From JAPSGM01 sp963777045 (GTDB lineage Bacteria; Chloroflexota; Limnocylindria; QHBO01): 64,000 nucleotides of DNA. The DNA is taken from positions 186,001 to 250,000 of the forward strand of contig CAVZPD010000022.1 of assembly GCA_963777045.1 (NCBI GenBank), written 5' to 3'. The notes beneath the pieces were generated by a model. That model was given only the letters and a program-made list of their open reading frames with translations. It was not told the DNA's origin and searched no databases. Within the stretch, counting starts at the first letter, position 1. Every line of letters starts with the position of its first letter. Shown here in pieces: positions 42,401 to 50,935 of the stretch. The position numbers and the translations under genes were made by a program.

Positions 42401-43135
42401 GTGAGGCGCACGCTCACCGCTCTCGTTCTCGCAGGCAGCGCTGCGACGCTGTGCGCGCTGTGGTGGGCGACTGGAGCGACCGGCAGCACGTCCGGTCCCC
42501 CGACCTCGATCTCGGCTGCCGACCAATCCGCGGACGGCGCCACGATCTATGCGGCGGAGTGCAGTCGATGCCATGGCGACGATGCCGAGGGTGGGCTGAC
42601 GCAGCCGAACCTCCACGGGCTCCCGATCAGTTCCGCGTCCATCGCGTCTGTGGCGGCCGTCGTCCGGGATGGGCGCGGACGGATGGACGCCTTTGCGGGA
42701 GAGCTGTCCGAGGATGAGATCGTGGCCGTATCGAGCTACGTCGTGAACCAGTGGGGCGCGGTCGGAGACGTGGCGAAGGGCGGGGAGCTCTTCCGCCTGA
42801 ACTGCGCCGGCTGCCATGGCGCGGCGGGACGCGGCGGCGCACTCATCTACAGCGAGACGAATGCACCGAGCCTGGCGACGGGATCCGATGCGATCACCGT
42901 CGGGGCCATTCGCAAGGGACCGGGCACGATGCCCGTCTTCAGTGAGACGGTCCTCGACAGCGCGTCGGTTGCGTCCATCGCGGTCTACGTCGACCTGCTC
43001 CGGGAGCCGGCTCGCCCCGGCGGCTTCGAGGTCGCTCCGCCGGGCCCGGTCACCGAAGGCCTGCTGGCCGCGCTCGTGGGATTGGGAGCGGCGTTGCTGG
43101 CCGCGGCATGGGTCACGCGTGGAGGCCGCGGATGA
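42401..43135 (+). CDS. qcrC: Dihaem cytochrome c subunit of a bc-type complex (QcrC-like)
   Basis: A 244-residue membrane cytochrome with an N-terminal signal/anchor helix, two haem-binding motifs CSRCH (54-58) and CAGCH (135-139) with downstream Met ligands (GRMDAF, GTMPVF), and a C-terminal membrane helix. Two fused c domains before the Rieske and cytochrome b genes match the qcrCAB order of actinobacterial bcc complexes, in which QcrC passes electrons directly to the oxidase. The GTG at 42401 has GGAGG 8 bases upstream. It overlaps qcrA (ATGA). Confidence 0.88.
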   Translation: MRRTLTALVLAGSAATLCALWWATGATGSTSGPPTSISAADQSADGATIYAAECSRCHGDDAEGGLTQPNLHGLPISSASIASVAAVVRDGRGRMDAFAGELSEDEIVAVSSYVVNQWGAVGDVAKGGELFRLNCAGCHGAAGRGGALIYSETNAPSLATGSDAITVGAIRKGPGTMPVFSETVLDSASVASIAVYVDLLREPARPGGFEVAPPGPVTEGLLAALVGLGAALLAAAWVTRGGRG

Positions 43136-44001
43136 GCGTGGACCGTCCGCCTGCCGTGCCCGAGCCGCCCTGGAACCCCGGGCCATTCGTGATCCTCCTG
43201 GCGGCTGCGACGGCCGGGCTGGTGGCGACCATCGCGTTCTGGATTGGCGTCGACGGGACCATCTTCGGCTCGATGTGGGCGCTGTCGCTGCTGCTGGGCG
43301 GCATCGGCCTGGTGTGGTGGTCCCGCTCGGCGATGCCCGACGAGGACGCCATCGAGGAGCGAGGCGACCTGGCCTCGTCCGCGGACGACCGCGCGGAGCT
43401 GGCGGCCACCTTCGCGGGAGGCGCCCGGTCCATCAGCCGCCGTCGCTTGCTGGTCGGCTCGCTGGTCGCCATCGCCGGTGCCTACACGGCGCTGGGCCTG
43501 TCCCTTCTCCGCTCCTTCGCAGCAGAGCCGGACCCGATCCTGCGCCACACGTCGTGGCAGCGTGGCTCGCGCCTCGTCACGAGCGAGGGAACGCCCCTGA
43601 AGGCCGAGGAGGTGCGGGTCGGCACGGTGGCAACGGTCTACCCGGAGGCCCACGTCGGAGAGGCGGACGCACAGACGTTGCTGATCCGGGTCCGCCCCGA
43701 CCAGCTCGCCCTTCCGCCGGAGCGTGCCTCCTGGGCCGTCAACGGCAGCGTCGCGTACTCGAAGGTCTGCACGCATGCGGGTTGCCCTGTTGGCCTTTAC
43801 CAGGAGGAGGAGAACCTCCTGCTCTGCCCGTGCCACCAGTCCACGTTCGACGTCCTTCGAGGCGCAGTCCCGACTTCCGGTCCGGCTGCGCGCCCCCTGC
43901 CACAGCTCCCGATCGAGGTCGACGACGAAGGCTACCTGGTCGCCCAGGACGATTACGCCACGCCCGTTGGCCCGGGCTTCTGGAACATGCGGAGCGACTG
44001 A
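43132..44001 (+). CDS. qcrA: Rieske iron-sulfur subunit of the bc complex (QcrA-like)
   Basis: A 289-residue protein with N-terminal membrane helices (about 18-40 and 44-63) and a third at 104-124, then the Rieske domain. Cluster ligands are Cys213/His215 (CTHAGC) and Cys232/His235 (CPCH); Cys218 and Cys234 can form the usual disulfide. Multiple membrane helices, rather than one, are characteristic of actinobacterial QcrA. It transfers electrons from quinol to the dihaem cytochrome. Confidence 0.9.
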   Translation: MSVDRPPAVPEPPWNPGPFVILLAAATAGLVATIAFWIGVDGTIFGSMWALSLLLGGIGLVWWSRSAMPDEDAIEERGDLASSADDRAELAATFAGGARSISRRRLLVGSLVAIAGAYTALGLSLLRSFAAEPDPILRHTSWQRGSRLVTSEGTPLKAEEVRVGTVATVYPEAHVGEADAQTLLIRVRPDQLALPPERASWAVNGSVAYSKVCTHAGCPVGLYQEEENLLLCPCHQSTFDVLRGAVPTSGPAARPLPQLPIEVDDEGYLVAQDDYATPVGPGFWNMRSD

Positions 44002-44004
44002 GCC

Positions 44005-45312
44005 ATGGCGCTGCGTGTCGCGCATTGGGTCGACGACCAGCTGGGTCTGGCCAATCTCGCGCAGCGCCAGTTCCTGCGCAAGGTGTTCCCGGACCACTGG
44101 TCGTTCATGCTCGGCGAGACCGCCCTCTACGCCTTCATCGTCCTGGTGCTCTCGGGGATCTACCTGACCTTCTTCTTCCACGCGGGGTCCGGCGCGGCGT
44201 CCTACGACGGAGCCTATGCTCCGCTGCGCGGCGTCCCGATGTCCGAGGCGTATGCCTCGGTGGTGCGGATCAGCTTCGACGTCCAGGCCGGACTCCTCAT
44301 TCGCCAGGTTCACCACTGGGCGGCACTGGTGTTCGTGGCCGCCATTGCCGCCCACCTTGCCCGCGTCTTCTTCACCGGTGCCTTCCGCAGGCCGCGCCAG
44401 CTGAACTGGATGATCGGCGTCACCCTCCTCATCCTCGCGGTCTTCAGCGGGTTCACCGGCTATTCACTGGCCGATGACCTCCTGTCCGGAACCGGGCTGG
44501 CGATCGGCTACTCGGTGCTGCTCTCCATTCCGTTCCTCGGGCCATGGCTCGCCTTCATCGTGTTCGGCGGTCCGGTGCCGAACCCGGCCGTGATCCCACG
44601 GCTCACGTCGATCCACGTGATGGTCCTGCCGGCGCTAATCACGCTGCTGCTCCTGCTGCACCTGGCGATCATCTGGCGACAGAAGCACACGAACTATCCC
44701 GGCCCGGGGCGAAACGTACGCACGGTCGTGGGGACTCGCCTCTGGCCCGTGTACGCGACGAAGTCGGTGGGCTTCTTCCTCCTGGTCTCCGGGTTGCTGG
44801 TCGGCATGGGAGCGCTCCTGCAGATCAACCCGGTGTGGCTGTACGGCCCCTACGATCCTGCCGCGGTGAGCGCCGGTTCGCAGCCGGATTGGTACGTCGG
44901 CTGGCTGGAGGGCGCACTCCGCCTGTTCCCGTCGTGGGAGCCGACGCTCCTCGGGGTCACCATCCCGAATCCGTTCTTCGGCGGCGCCCTCCTGGGCCTG
45001 ATCATCCTTGCTGGCCTGTACCTCTACCCATTTCTCGAGCAGCGGATCAGCGGCGACCGCCGGATCCATCATGTCCTCGACCGTCCCGCCTTCCGGCCCG
45101 GCCGGACCGCGCTCGGCGCGGGCTTCATCGCGTTCTTCCTCGTGCTCACCGTGGCCGGCAGCACCGATGTGATCGCGGTGTTGCTGGCCGCGCACGTCGA
45201 AACCGTCCGGGACCTGCTGCGGGTCGCGGTCGTGGTCGTGCCGCTGGTGGTGGCGGGCTCCACCTTTCTGCTCTGCCGGCGCATCCGCCGGACTGGCCAG
45301 TCGACCGTCTGA
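44005..45312 (+). CDS. qcrB: Cytochrome b subunit of the bc complex (QcrB-like)
   Basis: A 435-residue polytopic protein joining the cytochrome b6-like N-half and subunit IV-like C-half. Haem ligands are visible in RQVHHWAALVFVAAIAAHLAR and in TSIHVMVLPALI with LLHLAIIW, and FSGFTGYSLADDL is the Qo-side region. The C-half has PDWYVGWLEGALRLFP. It oxidises menaquinol. No terminal oxidase gene follows. Confidence 0.92.
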   Translation: MALRVAHWVDDQLGLANLAQRQFLRKVFPDHWSFMLGETALYAFIVLVLSGIYLTFFFHAGSGAASYDGAYAPLRGVPMSEAYASVVRISFDVQAGLLIRQVHHWAALVFVAAIAAHLARVFFTGAFRRPRQLNWMIGVTLLILAVFSGFTGYSLADDLLSGTGLAIGYSVLLSIPFLGPWLAFIVFGGPVPNPAVIPRLTSIHVMVLPALITLLLLLHLAIIWRQKHTNYPGPGRNVRTVVGTRLWPVYATKSVGFFLLVSGLLVGMGALLQINPVWLYGPYDPAAVSAGSQPDWYVGWLEGALRLFPSWEPTLLGVTIPNPFFGGALLGLIILAGLYLYPFLEQRISGDRRIHHVLDRPAFRPGRTALGAGFIAFFLVLTVAGSTDVIAVLLAAHVETVRDLLRVAVVVVPLVVAGSTFLLCRRIRRTGQSTV

Positions 45313-45389
45313 GGTCTGCTGACACGAGCGCCCGCCCGGCAGGCGGTTCGGCACTGGCGCAATCAGGCGGGGCCGCGCAGAGTCTGGGC

Positions 45390-45632
45390 ATGACGTTCCA
45401 CTGGATTGACGGCGGCATGTTCTTCGTCGCCCTGCTCCCGATGCTGCTCTGGCTGCTGCTGCTGGTGCTGGGCGTGGTCCTGCTGGTCCGCCTGCTCAAC
45501 CGCGGCGGGCCGAGCCAGCCGCCACAGTGGGGCGGCGGCGACTCTGCCGAGGAGATCCTGCGCCGACGCTACGCGGCCGGCGAGATCGACGAGGAGGAGT
45601 ACCGCCGTCGGCTCGACGTCCTGCGGCGCTAG
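45390..45632 (+). CDS. Small SHOCT-domain membrane protein
   Basis: An 80-residue protein with one membrane helix (about residues 10-34) and a C-terminal SHOCT motif, AEEILRRRYAAGEIDEEEYRRRLDVL. Such tiny proteins are common after respiratory or envelope genes, role unknown. No Shine-Dalgarno sequence precedes the ATG. Confidence 0.75.
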   Translation: MTFHWIDGGMFFVALLPMLLWLLLLVLGVVLLVRLLNRGGPSQPPQWGGGDSAEEILRRRYAAGEIDEEEYRRRLDVLRR

Positions 45633-45651
45633 CCGCGCGCAGGGAAACTGG

Positions 45652-45674
45652 CCCCGCTTCCGCTACCAGCGGGG
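45652..45674. terminator. Hairpin between convergent genes
   Basis: CCCCGCT (45652-45658) and AGCGGGG (45668-45674) form a 7-bp stem with a 9-base loop, placed where the plus-strand SHOCT gene and the minus-strand receiver-like gene converge. No T-run follows on either strand. Confidence 0.5.
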
Positions 45675-46115
45675 AATGCTTCCCAATTCGTGTCCGTGGC
45701 GCGAAGGTCGGCTGACCTGCTCCTTCCGCTCGCTCGCGCTGCTGACGGCCTCTTCCACGGCCGCCACGAGCTCCTTGCGCGTCGGTCCGCCGAGGACGGG
45801 CGTGACCCCGTGTGCACCATCGGTCTCCACCCAGTCGAGCATGAGGCCTGGCGAGGTGACGACCACCGGCTTGTCGGGGTGGATGTCGCGGATGTCCTCG
45901 ATCAGCTCCCGGTGCCCGTCGCCGGATGCCCACATGTCGTAGACGAGCACGTCTGCCTCGTCCACCTGCCAGCACGGCTCACCGTGCAGGACCGGGCAGG
46001 CATCGGTGCCGACCGGCCCGGCGCACTGGTCGACCTCGTAGCCTGCTCGGCGCAGCTCGTCGACCTCGATGTCGGCGACGTCGATATCGTGGTGCACCAC
46101 CAGCACGCGTGTCAT
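45663..46115 (-). CDS. Receiver-like (CheY-fold) protein, divergent
   Basis: A 150-residue protein whose alpha/beta pattern resembles a response regulator receiver: RVLVVHHDIDVADIEVDELRRAG at the start, ADVLVYDMWASGDG at the phospho-acceptor strand and KPVVVTSPG near the switch strand. Four cysteines are unusual (for example DACPVLHGEPCW). The acidic pocket of a true receiver is incomplete, so phosphorylation is doubtful. The ATG at 46115 has GGGAGG upstream. No kinase is nearby. Confidence 0.6.
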   Translation of the reverse strand: MTRVLVVHHDIDVADIEVDELRRAGYEVDQCAGPVGTDACPVLHGEPCWQVDEADVLVYDMWASGDGHRELIEDIRDIHPDKPVVVTSPGLMLDWVETDGAHGVTPVLGGPTRKELVAAVEEAVSSASERKEQVSRPSRHGHELGSIPRW

Positions 46116-46228
46116 GGTCCTAGCCTCCCTGCGACCCGTCATCTGCCCAGCCTGGCGCGCCGCCCCGGCGGCTGAACAGGTCCGAACGTCACTTGTTCCG
46201 CGGCATCTCGGGCGAAGGCCGCGCGGAC

Positions 46229-46234
46229 TACCAT
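46229..46234 (+). promoter_or_regulatory. -10 box for leaderless GNAT gene
   Basis: TACCAT lies 6 bases before the ATG at 46241. Confidence 0.45.
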
Positions 46235-46240
46235 CCGCCC

Positions 46241-46804
46241 ATGCTCCAACCAGACTTCCCGCTGCGGACGGATCGGCTCCTGCTCCGACCCTTCGAAGAT
46301 GGCGATCTGGACGCCGTGTATGCCATGCAGAGCAGGGAGGACGTCACGCGTTACCTCCCGTGGGTGCCCCGATCGCGGGCTGAGGTGGCCATCGTCCTGT
46401 CCAAGCTCAAGACGATGACGGCCATCGATGTGGGGCTGCGCCTGGCAGGGACGATGCCCGAGAGCGGGACCGTCATCGGCGACTTCAGCCTCTGGCGGCA
46501 CAGCGTGGAGCACCGGACCGGCGAGATCGGCTACGTTACCCACCCTGATCATCAGGGGCACGGCTATGCGACCGAGGCGGCTCGCGAGATGCTGCGGCTC
46601 GGCTTCGCGGTGATGGGCCTGCACCGCATCGTGGCCAGCGCGGACGCGCGCAACGCTGCATCGATCCGTGTGATGGAGCATCTCGGCATGCGGCTCGAGG
46701 CGCGTTTCCGCGAGAACGAGCTGATTCGTGGTGAATGGACCGATGAAGTCGTCTACGCGATGCTCGAGCACGAGTGGCGAGCGGGTCAGGGTACGAACGG
46801 GTGA
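46241..46804 (+). CDS. GNAT acetyltransferase, RimJ/RimL-like
   Basis: A 187-residue acetyltransferase with the RimJ/L opening LRTDRLLLRPFEDGD, the acetyl-CoA strand and loop EIGYVTHPDHQGHGYATEA, and SIRVMEHLGMRLEARFRENE. Family members acetylate ribosomal N-termini or small molecules, and the substrate is unknown. I start at 46241 because the -10 box fits; a frame extension upstream adds no homology. Confidence 0.82.
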   Translation: MLQPDFPLRTDRLLLRPFEDGDLDAVYAMQSREDVTRYLPWVPRSRAEVAIVLSKLKTMTAIDVGLRLAGTMPESGTVIGDFSLWRHSVEHRTGEIGYVTHPDHQGHGYATEAAREMLRLGFAVMGLHRIVASADARNAASIRVMEHLGMRLEARFRENELIRGEWTDEVVYAMLEHEWRAGQGTNG

Positions 46805-46839
46805 TCCACGCGACCCGCGAGCCGTGCTGAACTGGCTCC

Positions 46840-47016
46840 ATGCCTGACGCATTTCTCGGTGCACTCTTGCTGATCGCCCTCATGGCGACCGGCGTCCTGT
46901 ACTGGCTGCGCCTCGGCGAGCGCGTGCACGAGCGGCGAGTTGAACAGCGGATCGCTGACATCCGGCACGTCGCGGCGACGGTTCGCGCGTCGTTCGCCCA
47001 GCAGCGCGGCACCTGA
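46840..47016 (+). CDS. 58-residue single-helix membrane protein
   Basis: Begins MPDAFLGALLLIALMATG, one membrane helix (about residues 4-23), then a basic amphipathic helix (RLGERVHERRVEQRIADIRH) and a short tail. A TGAACT lies 6 bases before the ATG, the same spacing as -10 boxes of other genes here, though the match is weak. Codon use is consistent with coding. No function is known. Confidence 0.5.
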   Translation: MPDAFLGALLLIALMATGVLYWLRLGERVHERRVEQRIADIRHVAATVRASFAQQRGT

Positions 47017-47072
47017 CCTTCTCGACGGGTAGCCAGCCGGCGCCGCTCGCGACCGAGGAGCTGACGCCTAGG

Positions 47073-47078
47073 TAGGAT
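47073..47078 (+). promoter_or_regulatory. -10 box for SemiSWEET gene
   Basis: TAGGAT lies 8 bases before the ATG at 47087. Confidence 0.4.
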
Positions 47079-47086
47079 ACGCGGGC

Positions 47087-47350
47087 ATGGCAGATGCCCT
47101 CGCTCCGATCGCTGCGTCCTACGGCGTGTTGATGGCCGTCTCGCCGCTGCTTCAGATGCGCCGAATGTTCGTGACGCGCTCGTCGACCGACGTGTCGATC
47201 GCGTACCTGGCGGTGCTCGAGGTCGGCTTCCTGCTCTGGATGGCCTACGGCATCGCGCTCCCGAACTGGGCGCTCATCGTGCCCAACACGGTGGCGTTCA
47301 GCGTGGGGCTGGCCACCATCGGCGTGGCGCTCCGGCTGCGGCGATTGTGA
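47087..47350 (+). CDS. SemiSWEET-type sugar transporter
   Basis: An 87-residue protein with three membrane helices forming one PQ-loop/MtN3 half: SYGVLMAVSPLLQMRRMFVT (helix 1 with the Pro-Gln hinge region), STDVSIAYLAVLEVGFLLWM (helix 2) and a third from ALIVPNTVAFSVG. SemiSWEETs dimerise to carry sugars by facilitated diffusion. Its stop overlaps the start of the guanine deaminase gene (GTGA), an unusual pairing. Confidence 0.82.
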   Translation: MADALAPIAASYGVLMAVSPLLQMRRMFVTRSSTDVSIAYLAVLEVGFLLWMAYGIALPNWALIVPNTVAFSVGLATIGVALRLRRL

Positions 47351-48678
47351 CGTCAGTCGAGGAACACGGGCTGCCGGAGGGGCCCCCGTTCACGTTGCGC
47401 GCCCGGCTCCTGACGCCGCTCGACGCCGGCGGCTTCCTGCACCTGCCCGACGCCCGTCTCGAGGTCGACGCCGCCGGCCGCATCACGGCGGTCGAGCCAT
47501 GGATCGATGGAGACGCCGACACGGCGGCGCACGACCTTCGCCCGCTGATCGTGCTGCCTGGCATGGTCGATCTCCACGTGCACCTTCCGCAGATCCCCAA
47601 CGCCGGCCTCGGGTCGGGGTTGCCGCTCCTGGAGTGGCTGGAGCGTTACATCTTTCCGCTGGAGCGCGCCTTCGACCGGCAGACCGCCGAGGCCGAGCTG
47701 CCGCTGGCGCTGCGCGAGCTCGCGCGAGCGGGGACGACGACGATGGTCGCCTATGCCGCCCTCTGGGCGGACAGCACGGATGCCTGCTTCGCCGCCGCCG
47801 AGACGCACGGCATCCGGGCGGTGATCGGCAAGGTCATGATGGACCGCATTACCTACGACGACCGCATCGGCAGCGACGAGATCCTGGAGACCAGCCTCCG
47901 ACAGTCGGCGGAGCTGTGCGAACGCTGGCACGGCCGCGACGACGGCCGGCTGCGGTACGCCTTCACTCCGCGCTTCGCCGTCTCCTGCACCGATGCGATC
48001 CTGCGCGAGTCCGCCCGCCTGGCTGACCACTACGGCGCCTACTGGCAGACCCACGTGTCTGAGGACGCCGATGAGATCCACGAGGTACGCCGCCTCTTCC
48101 CTGGCGCGCGCGACTATCTCGACGTCTACGAGCAGTGCGGTGGCCTGACCGATCGCGCCATCCTGGCCCATGCCATCCACCTCTCGCCATCCGAGGTGTC
48201 ACGGCTGGCGGCGTCCGGGGCTTCGGTGGCGCACTGTCCGTCATCGAACCTGTTCCTGTCGAGCGGGCTGATGCCGGCCGCTGCTTACGAGGCCGCCGGG
48301 ATCCGGGTCGGCCTCGGGTCGGACCTCGCCGCCGGCCCCGAGCTCTCGCTCTTCAGCGTCATGCGGGCGGCGGCGGTCACGCAGCGCGTCCTGGTCCTCG
48401 CCGGCGAGGTCGACGAAGCGGACGGGCTGCGGCCGCTCGACTGGCTGCGCCTCGGAACGCTGGAGGGTGCCCGCGCGCTGCGCCAGGCCGATCGCATCGG
48501 TTCGGTAGAGGTCGGCAAGGAGGCCGACCTCATCCTGCTCGACCCGCGGACGACCTCTCCACTGCCCGGCACGCCCGCACCGGACGCACCGGAAGAGCTG
48601 ATGAGCCGGCTCATCTTCCGGCCCCACCCGAACATGGTCGAGGCAGCGTGGGTGCGTGGTCGCCGCCTGCCGGCCTGA
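47347..48678 (+). CDS. Guanine deaminase-like amidohydrolase
   Basis: A 443-residue metal-dependent hydrolase. The zinc ligands and substrate loops are in LPGMVDLHVHLPQIPNAG (HxH, followed by the PQ seen in guanine deaminases), the His of QTHVSED, HAIHLS and the Asp of VGLGSDLAAGPE, with HCPSSNLFLSSGL. It would convert guanine to xanthine. The tail HPNMVEAAWVRGRRL closes the composite beta domain. Start GTG overlaps the SemiSWEET stop. Another aminohydrolase substrate is possible. Confidence 0.82.
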   Translation: MTSVEEHGLPEGPPFTLRARLLTPLDAGGFLHLPDARLEVDAAGRITAVEPWIDGDADTAAHDLRPLIVLPGMVDLHVHLPQIPNAGLGSGLPLLEWLERYIFPLERAFDRQTAEAELPLALRELARAGTTTMVAYAALWADSTDACFAAAETHGIRAVIGKVMMDRITYDDRIGSDEILETSLRQSAELCERWHGRDDGRLRYAFTPRFAVSCTDAILRESARLADHYGAYWQTHVSEDADEIHEVRRLFPGARDYLDVYEQCGGLTDRAILAHAIHLSPSEVSRLAASGASVAHCPSSNLFLSSGLMPAAAYEAAGIRVGLGSDLAAGPELSLFSVMRAAAVTQRVLVLAGEVDEADGLRPLDWLRLGTLEGARALRQADRIGSVEVGKEADLILLDPRTTSPLPGTPAPDAPEELMSRLIFRPHPNMVEAAWVRGRRLPA

Positions 48679-48707
48679 CGGGCGAGCAAGGGCTGGACTG
48701 CATCCGC

Positions 48708-48713
48708 TACGCT
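48708..48713 (+). promoter_or_regulatory. -10 box for the phage-holin-family-4 gene
   Basis: TACGCT lies 8 bases before the ATG at 48722. Confidence 0.4.
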
Positions 48714-48721
48714 ACCCCGCG

Positions 48722-49105
48722 ATGGACAGGTTGCTGCAGATCCTGGTCAATGCCGGTGCGCTCTACGTCGCCGTGCTGATCGTGCCTGGACTCGACTTCA
48801 CCGCGGGTGAGGACTGGTGGAAGTTCCTCCTCGTCGCGGTCGCCTTCAGCCTGGTCAACAGCTATGTGCGGCCCATCCTGCGCATCCTGACATTCCCGAT
48901 CAGCATCATGACCCTGGGACTCTTCCTGCTGGTCATCAATGCCCTGATGCTGCTGCTGGTGGGCGCGATCAGCGAGCAGCTGCAGCTTGGATTCAGCGTG
49001 GCGGACTTCTGGGCCGCGCTCCTCGGGGCCGTGGTGGTGGCCATCGTGGGCTGGATCCTCTCGATGATCGTCGGGGCCAGCCGCCTTCCCGGCCGGGTGC
49101 TCTGA
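48722..49105 (+). CDS. Phage holin family 4-type membrane protein
   Basis: A 127-residue protein with four membrane helices in the PF04020 pattern: LLQILVNAGALYVAVLIVPG, a second helix containing LVNSYVRPILRILTFPISIMTLGLF-like sequence in which NxxxRPIL and FPI are hallmarks, then two more. Despite the name these are ordinary bacterial membrane proteins and no lysis genes are nearby. Confidence 0.82.
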   Translation: MDRLLQILVNAGALYVAVLIVPGLDFTAGEDWWKFLLVAVAFSLVNSYVRPILRILTFPISIMTLGLFLLVINALMLLLVGAISEQLQLGFSVADFWAALLGAVVVAIVGWILSMIVGASRLPGRVL

Positions 49106-49129
49106 CCTGCGCCGCCTGCGCAGGACGCA

Positions 49130-49789
49130 ATGACGCAGCGCGCCAGCCCGGTCATCGGCTTCATCTTCGGCTTGAGCGTGGCCTTCGCCATCCTGCTCAC
49201 CGGACCGCTGCTCCTCTTCGCGCCGCCCATCGTGCACGCGATGCAGGCGCGCCACGACGTCGCGGAGCGTCTCGGAACGGATAGGGCAAGGGCGGATGCC
49301 GCCACCACGGCGATGCTCGGCGACCTGCTCTTCGCCGGCGACTTCACCATGAGCATCCGCGACGACGAGCCGGTCCTGGATGCCGCGGAACGGAGCCACA
49401 TGCAGGATGTCGGCGCTGTCGTCCGTGCGCTCATCGCTGTCGACGTCCTGGCGCTCGTCCTGGCCCTCTGGCTGGGCAGGCGCCTGCGGCACGAGCACGC
49501 GCGGCGCGGAATGCTCCTGCTCCTGGCAGCGGCCGGGCTGGCAGCGCTGGCGATCGTGCTGGCCATCTTCTTCGCGCTCGCGTTCGATCAGGCATTCGCT
49601 GCCTTCCACGCCATCTTCTTCAGGGCAGGCACATGGCAGTTCGGGCCCGACTCCAACCTGCTGCGCTTCTTCCCGGAGCCGTTCTGGTTCGAGATCGCGC
49701 TCGTGGCGGGCGGCGCCATCGTGCTCAGCGCCCTGCTGGTCGCCCTGCTCGGACGTCGCGACCTGGCCGCCGCGGCCGACGGGCGCTGA
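49130..49789 (+). CDS. DUF1461 integral membrane protein
   Basis: A 219-residue protein with about four membrane helices and the DUF1461/TIGR01906 signature FHAIFFRAGTWQFGPDSNLL followed by RFFPEPFWFE. Family members are membrane proteins of unknown role. The ATG is preceded by no clear Shine-Dalgarno. It sits 24 bases after the previous gene. Confidence 0.82.
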   Translation: MTQRASPVIGFIFGLSVAFAILLTGPLLLFAPPIVHAMQARHDVAERLGTDRARADAATTAMLGDLLFAGDFTMSIRDDEPVLDAAERSHMQDVGAVVRALIAVDVLALVLALWLGRRLRHEHARRGMLLLLAAAGLAALAIVLAIFFALAFDQAFAAFHAIFFRAGTWQFGPDSNLLRFFPEPFWFEIALVAGGAIVLSALLVALLGRRDLAAAADGR

Positions 49790-49797
49790 GGCTCGGC

Positions 49798-49803
49798 TAC
49801 ACT
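49798..49803 (+). promoter_or_regulatory. -10 box for leaderless site-2 protease gene
   Basis: TACACT lies 6 bases before the ATG at 49810. Confidence 0.5.
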
Positions 49804-49809
49804 CGACAG

Positions 49810-50934
49810 ATGGGGCGCGGCTCGTTCTCGATCGGCAGCATCGCAGGGGTGCGTATCGGCCTGCACCCGTCGTGGCTGGTGATCGCGTTCCTGATCACGT
49901 ACTCGCTGGCGGTCGGCGATCTGCCCGATCGCTTCGGCGGCTGGGAGCCCGCGCTCTACTGGCTGGTCGCGGCCGGCGTTGCGATCCTCTTCTTCGCATC
50001 GGTCCTGGCACATGAGCTCTCGCATGCACTCGTTGCACGCCGCTACGGGATCGAGGTGCATGACATCACCCTGTTCGTCTTCGGTGGCGCCGCCTCCCTC
50101 GAGGGCGAGGCGCGTACCCCCGGGCAGGAGGCGCTGATCGCCTTCGCCGGTCCGCTGAGCAGCCTCGTCATCGGTGCCGCGCTGGTCGGGGTCGGCTACG
50201 TCTGGCCACAGGAGCAGGTGGTCGCCCTCATCGGCTGGCTGGCGGTCATCAACCTCAGCCTGGGCGTGTTCAACCTGCTGCCGGGCTGGCCGATGGACGG
50301 CGGGAGGATGCTTCGCGCGCTGCTCTGGAAGGTGCGTGGCGATCCGGACCTGGCGACGCGCAACGCGGCGGCGGTGGGCCGCCTGGTCGGCTACCTCCTG
50401 ATCGGCGTGGGGGCCGTCATGGCGTTCCAGGGGATCCTGCTGGGCGGCATCTGGCTGGCGCTGATCGGCTGGTTCATCGCCACTGCGGCTGAGGCGACGG
50501 TGCAGCAGTCGAGCCTGCAGCGCTCCCTGCGCGGCGTCACCGTGCGCGACGTGATGGAGCCCGACCCCCTGTCCGTCGCGCCGAACGAGACCGTGGCGGA
50601 CCTGGTCAACGAGCGGCTCATGCGGGGCGAGGGACGCTCATTCCTGGTCCGGCATGCCGATGGTGGCCTGGCGGGCATCGTCACCCTCTCGGACATCCGC
50701 CGCGTACCCCGGGATGACTGGCCAGCGGCGCGCGTCACCGACATCATGACCCGCTACGCCGACCTGGCCACTGTCAGGCCCGACGATGAACTGGAGCCGT
50801 CGCTCAACCTGCTCCAGCAGCGCGAGGTCAACCAGCTGCCGGTCGTCGATGAGAACGGTCGCGACGTCCTGGGCCTGCTGACGCGCGCCGGCATCCTGCG
50901 GCTGGTCGACACCCGCATGAAACTGGGCCTCTAG
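49810..50934 (+). CDS. Site-2 protease with C-terminal CBS pair
   Basis: A 374-residue M50 metalloprotease: SVLAHELSHALVARRYG holds the HExxH zinc site, and NLLPGWPMDGGRMLRALLW the third ligand. Around six membrane helices fill residues 1-235. Two CBS domains follow (VRDVMEPDPLSVAPNETV and VTDIMTRYADLATVRPDDEL), which usually bind adenosine nucleotides and gate activity. It probably cleaves a membrane-bound regulator, but no anti-sigma factor is nearby. Confidence 0.92.
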   Translation: MGRGSFSIGSIAGVRIGLHPSWLVIAFLITYSLAVGDLPDRFGGWEPALYWLVAAGVAILFFASVLAHELSHALVARRYGIEVHDITLFVFGGAASLEGEARTPGQEALIAFAGPLSSLVIGAALVGVGYVWPQEQVVALIGWLAVINLSLGVFNLLPGWPMDGGRMLRALLWKVRGDPDLATRNAAAVGRLVGYLLIGVGAVMAFQGILLGGIWLALIGWFIATAAEATVQQSSLQRSLRGVTVRDVMEPDPLSVAPNETVADLVNERLMRGEGRSFLVRHADGGLAGIVTLSDIRRVPRDDWPAARVTDIMTRYADLATVRPDDELEPSLNLLQQREVNQLPVVDENGRDVLGLLTRAGILRLVDTRMKLGL

Positions 50935-50935
50935 C

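Noticed and set aside
48722..49105. Prophage remnant indicated by a holin-family protein or the baseplate-J-like protein
   Set aside because: Both belong to families of ordinary chromosomal membrane proteins, and no capsid, terminase, integrase or lysin genes occur.
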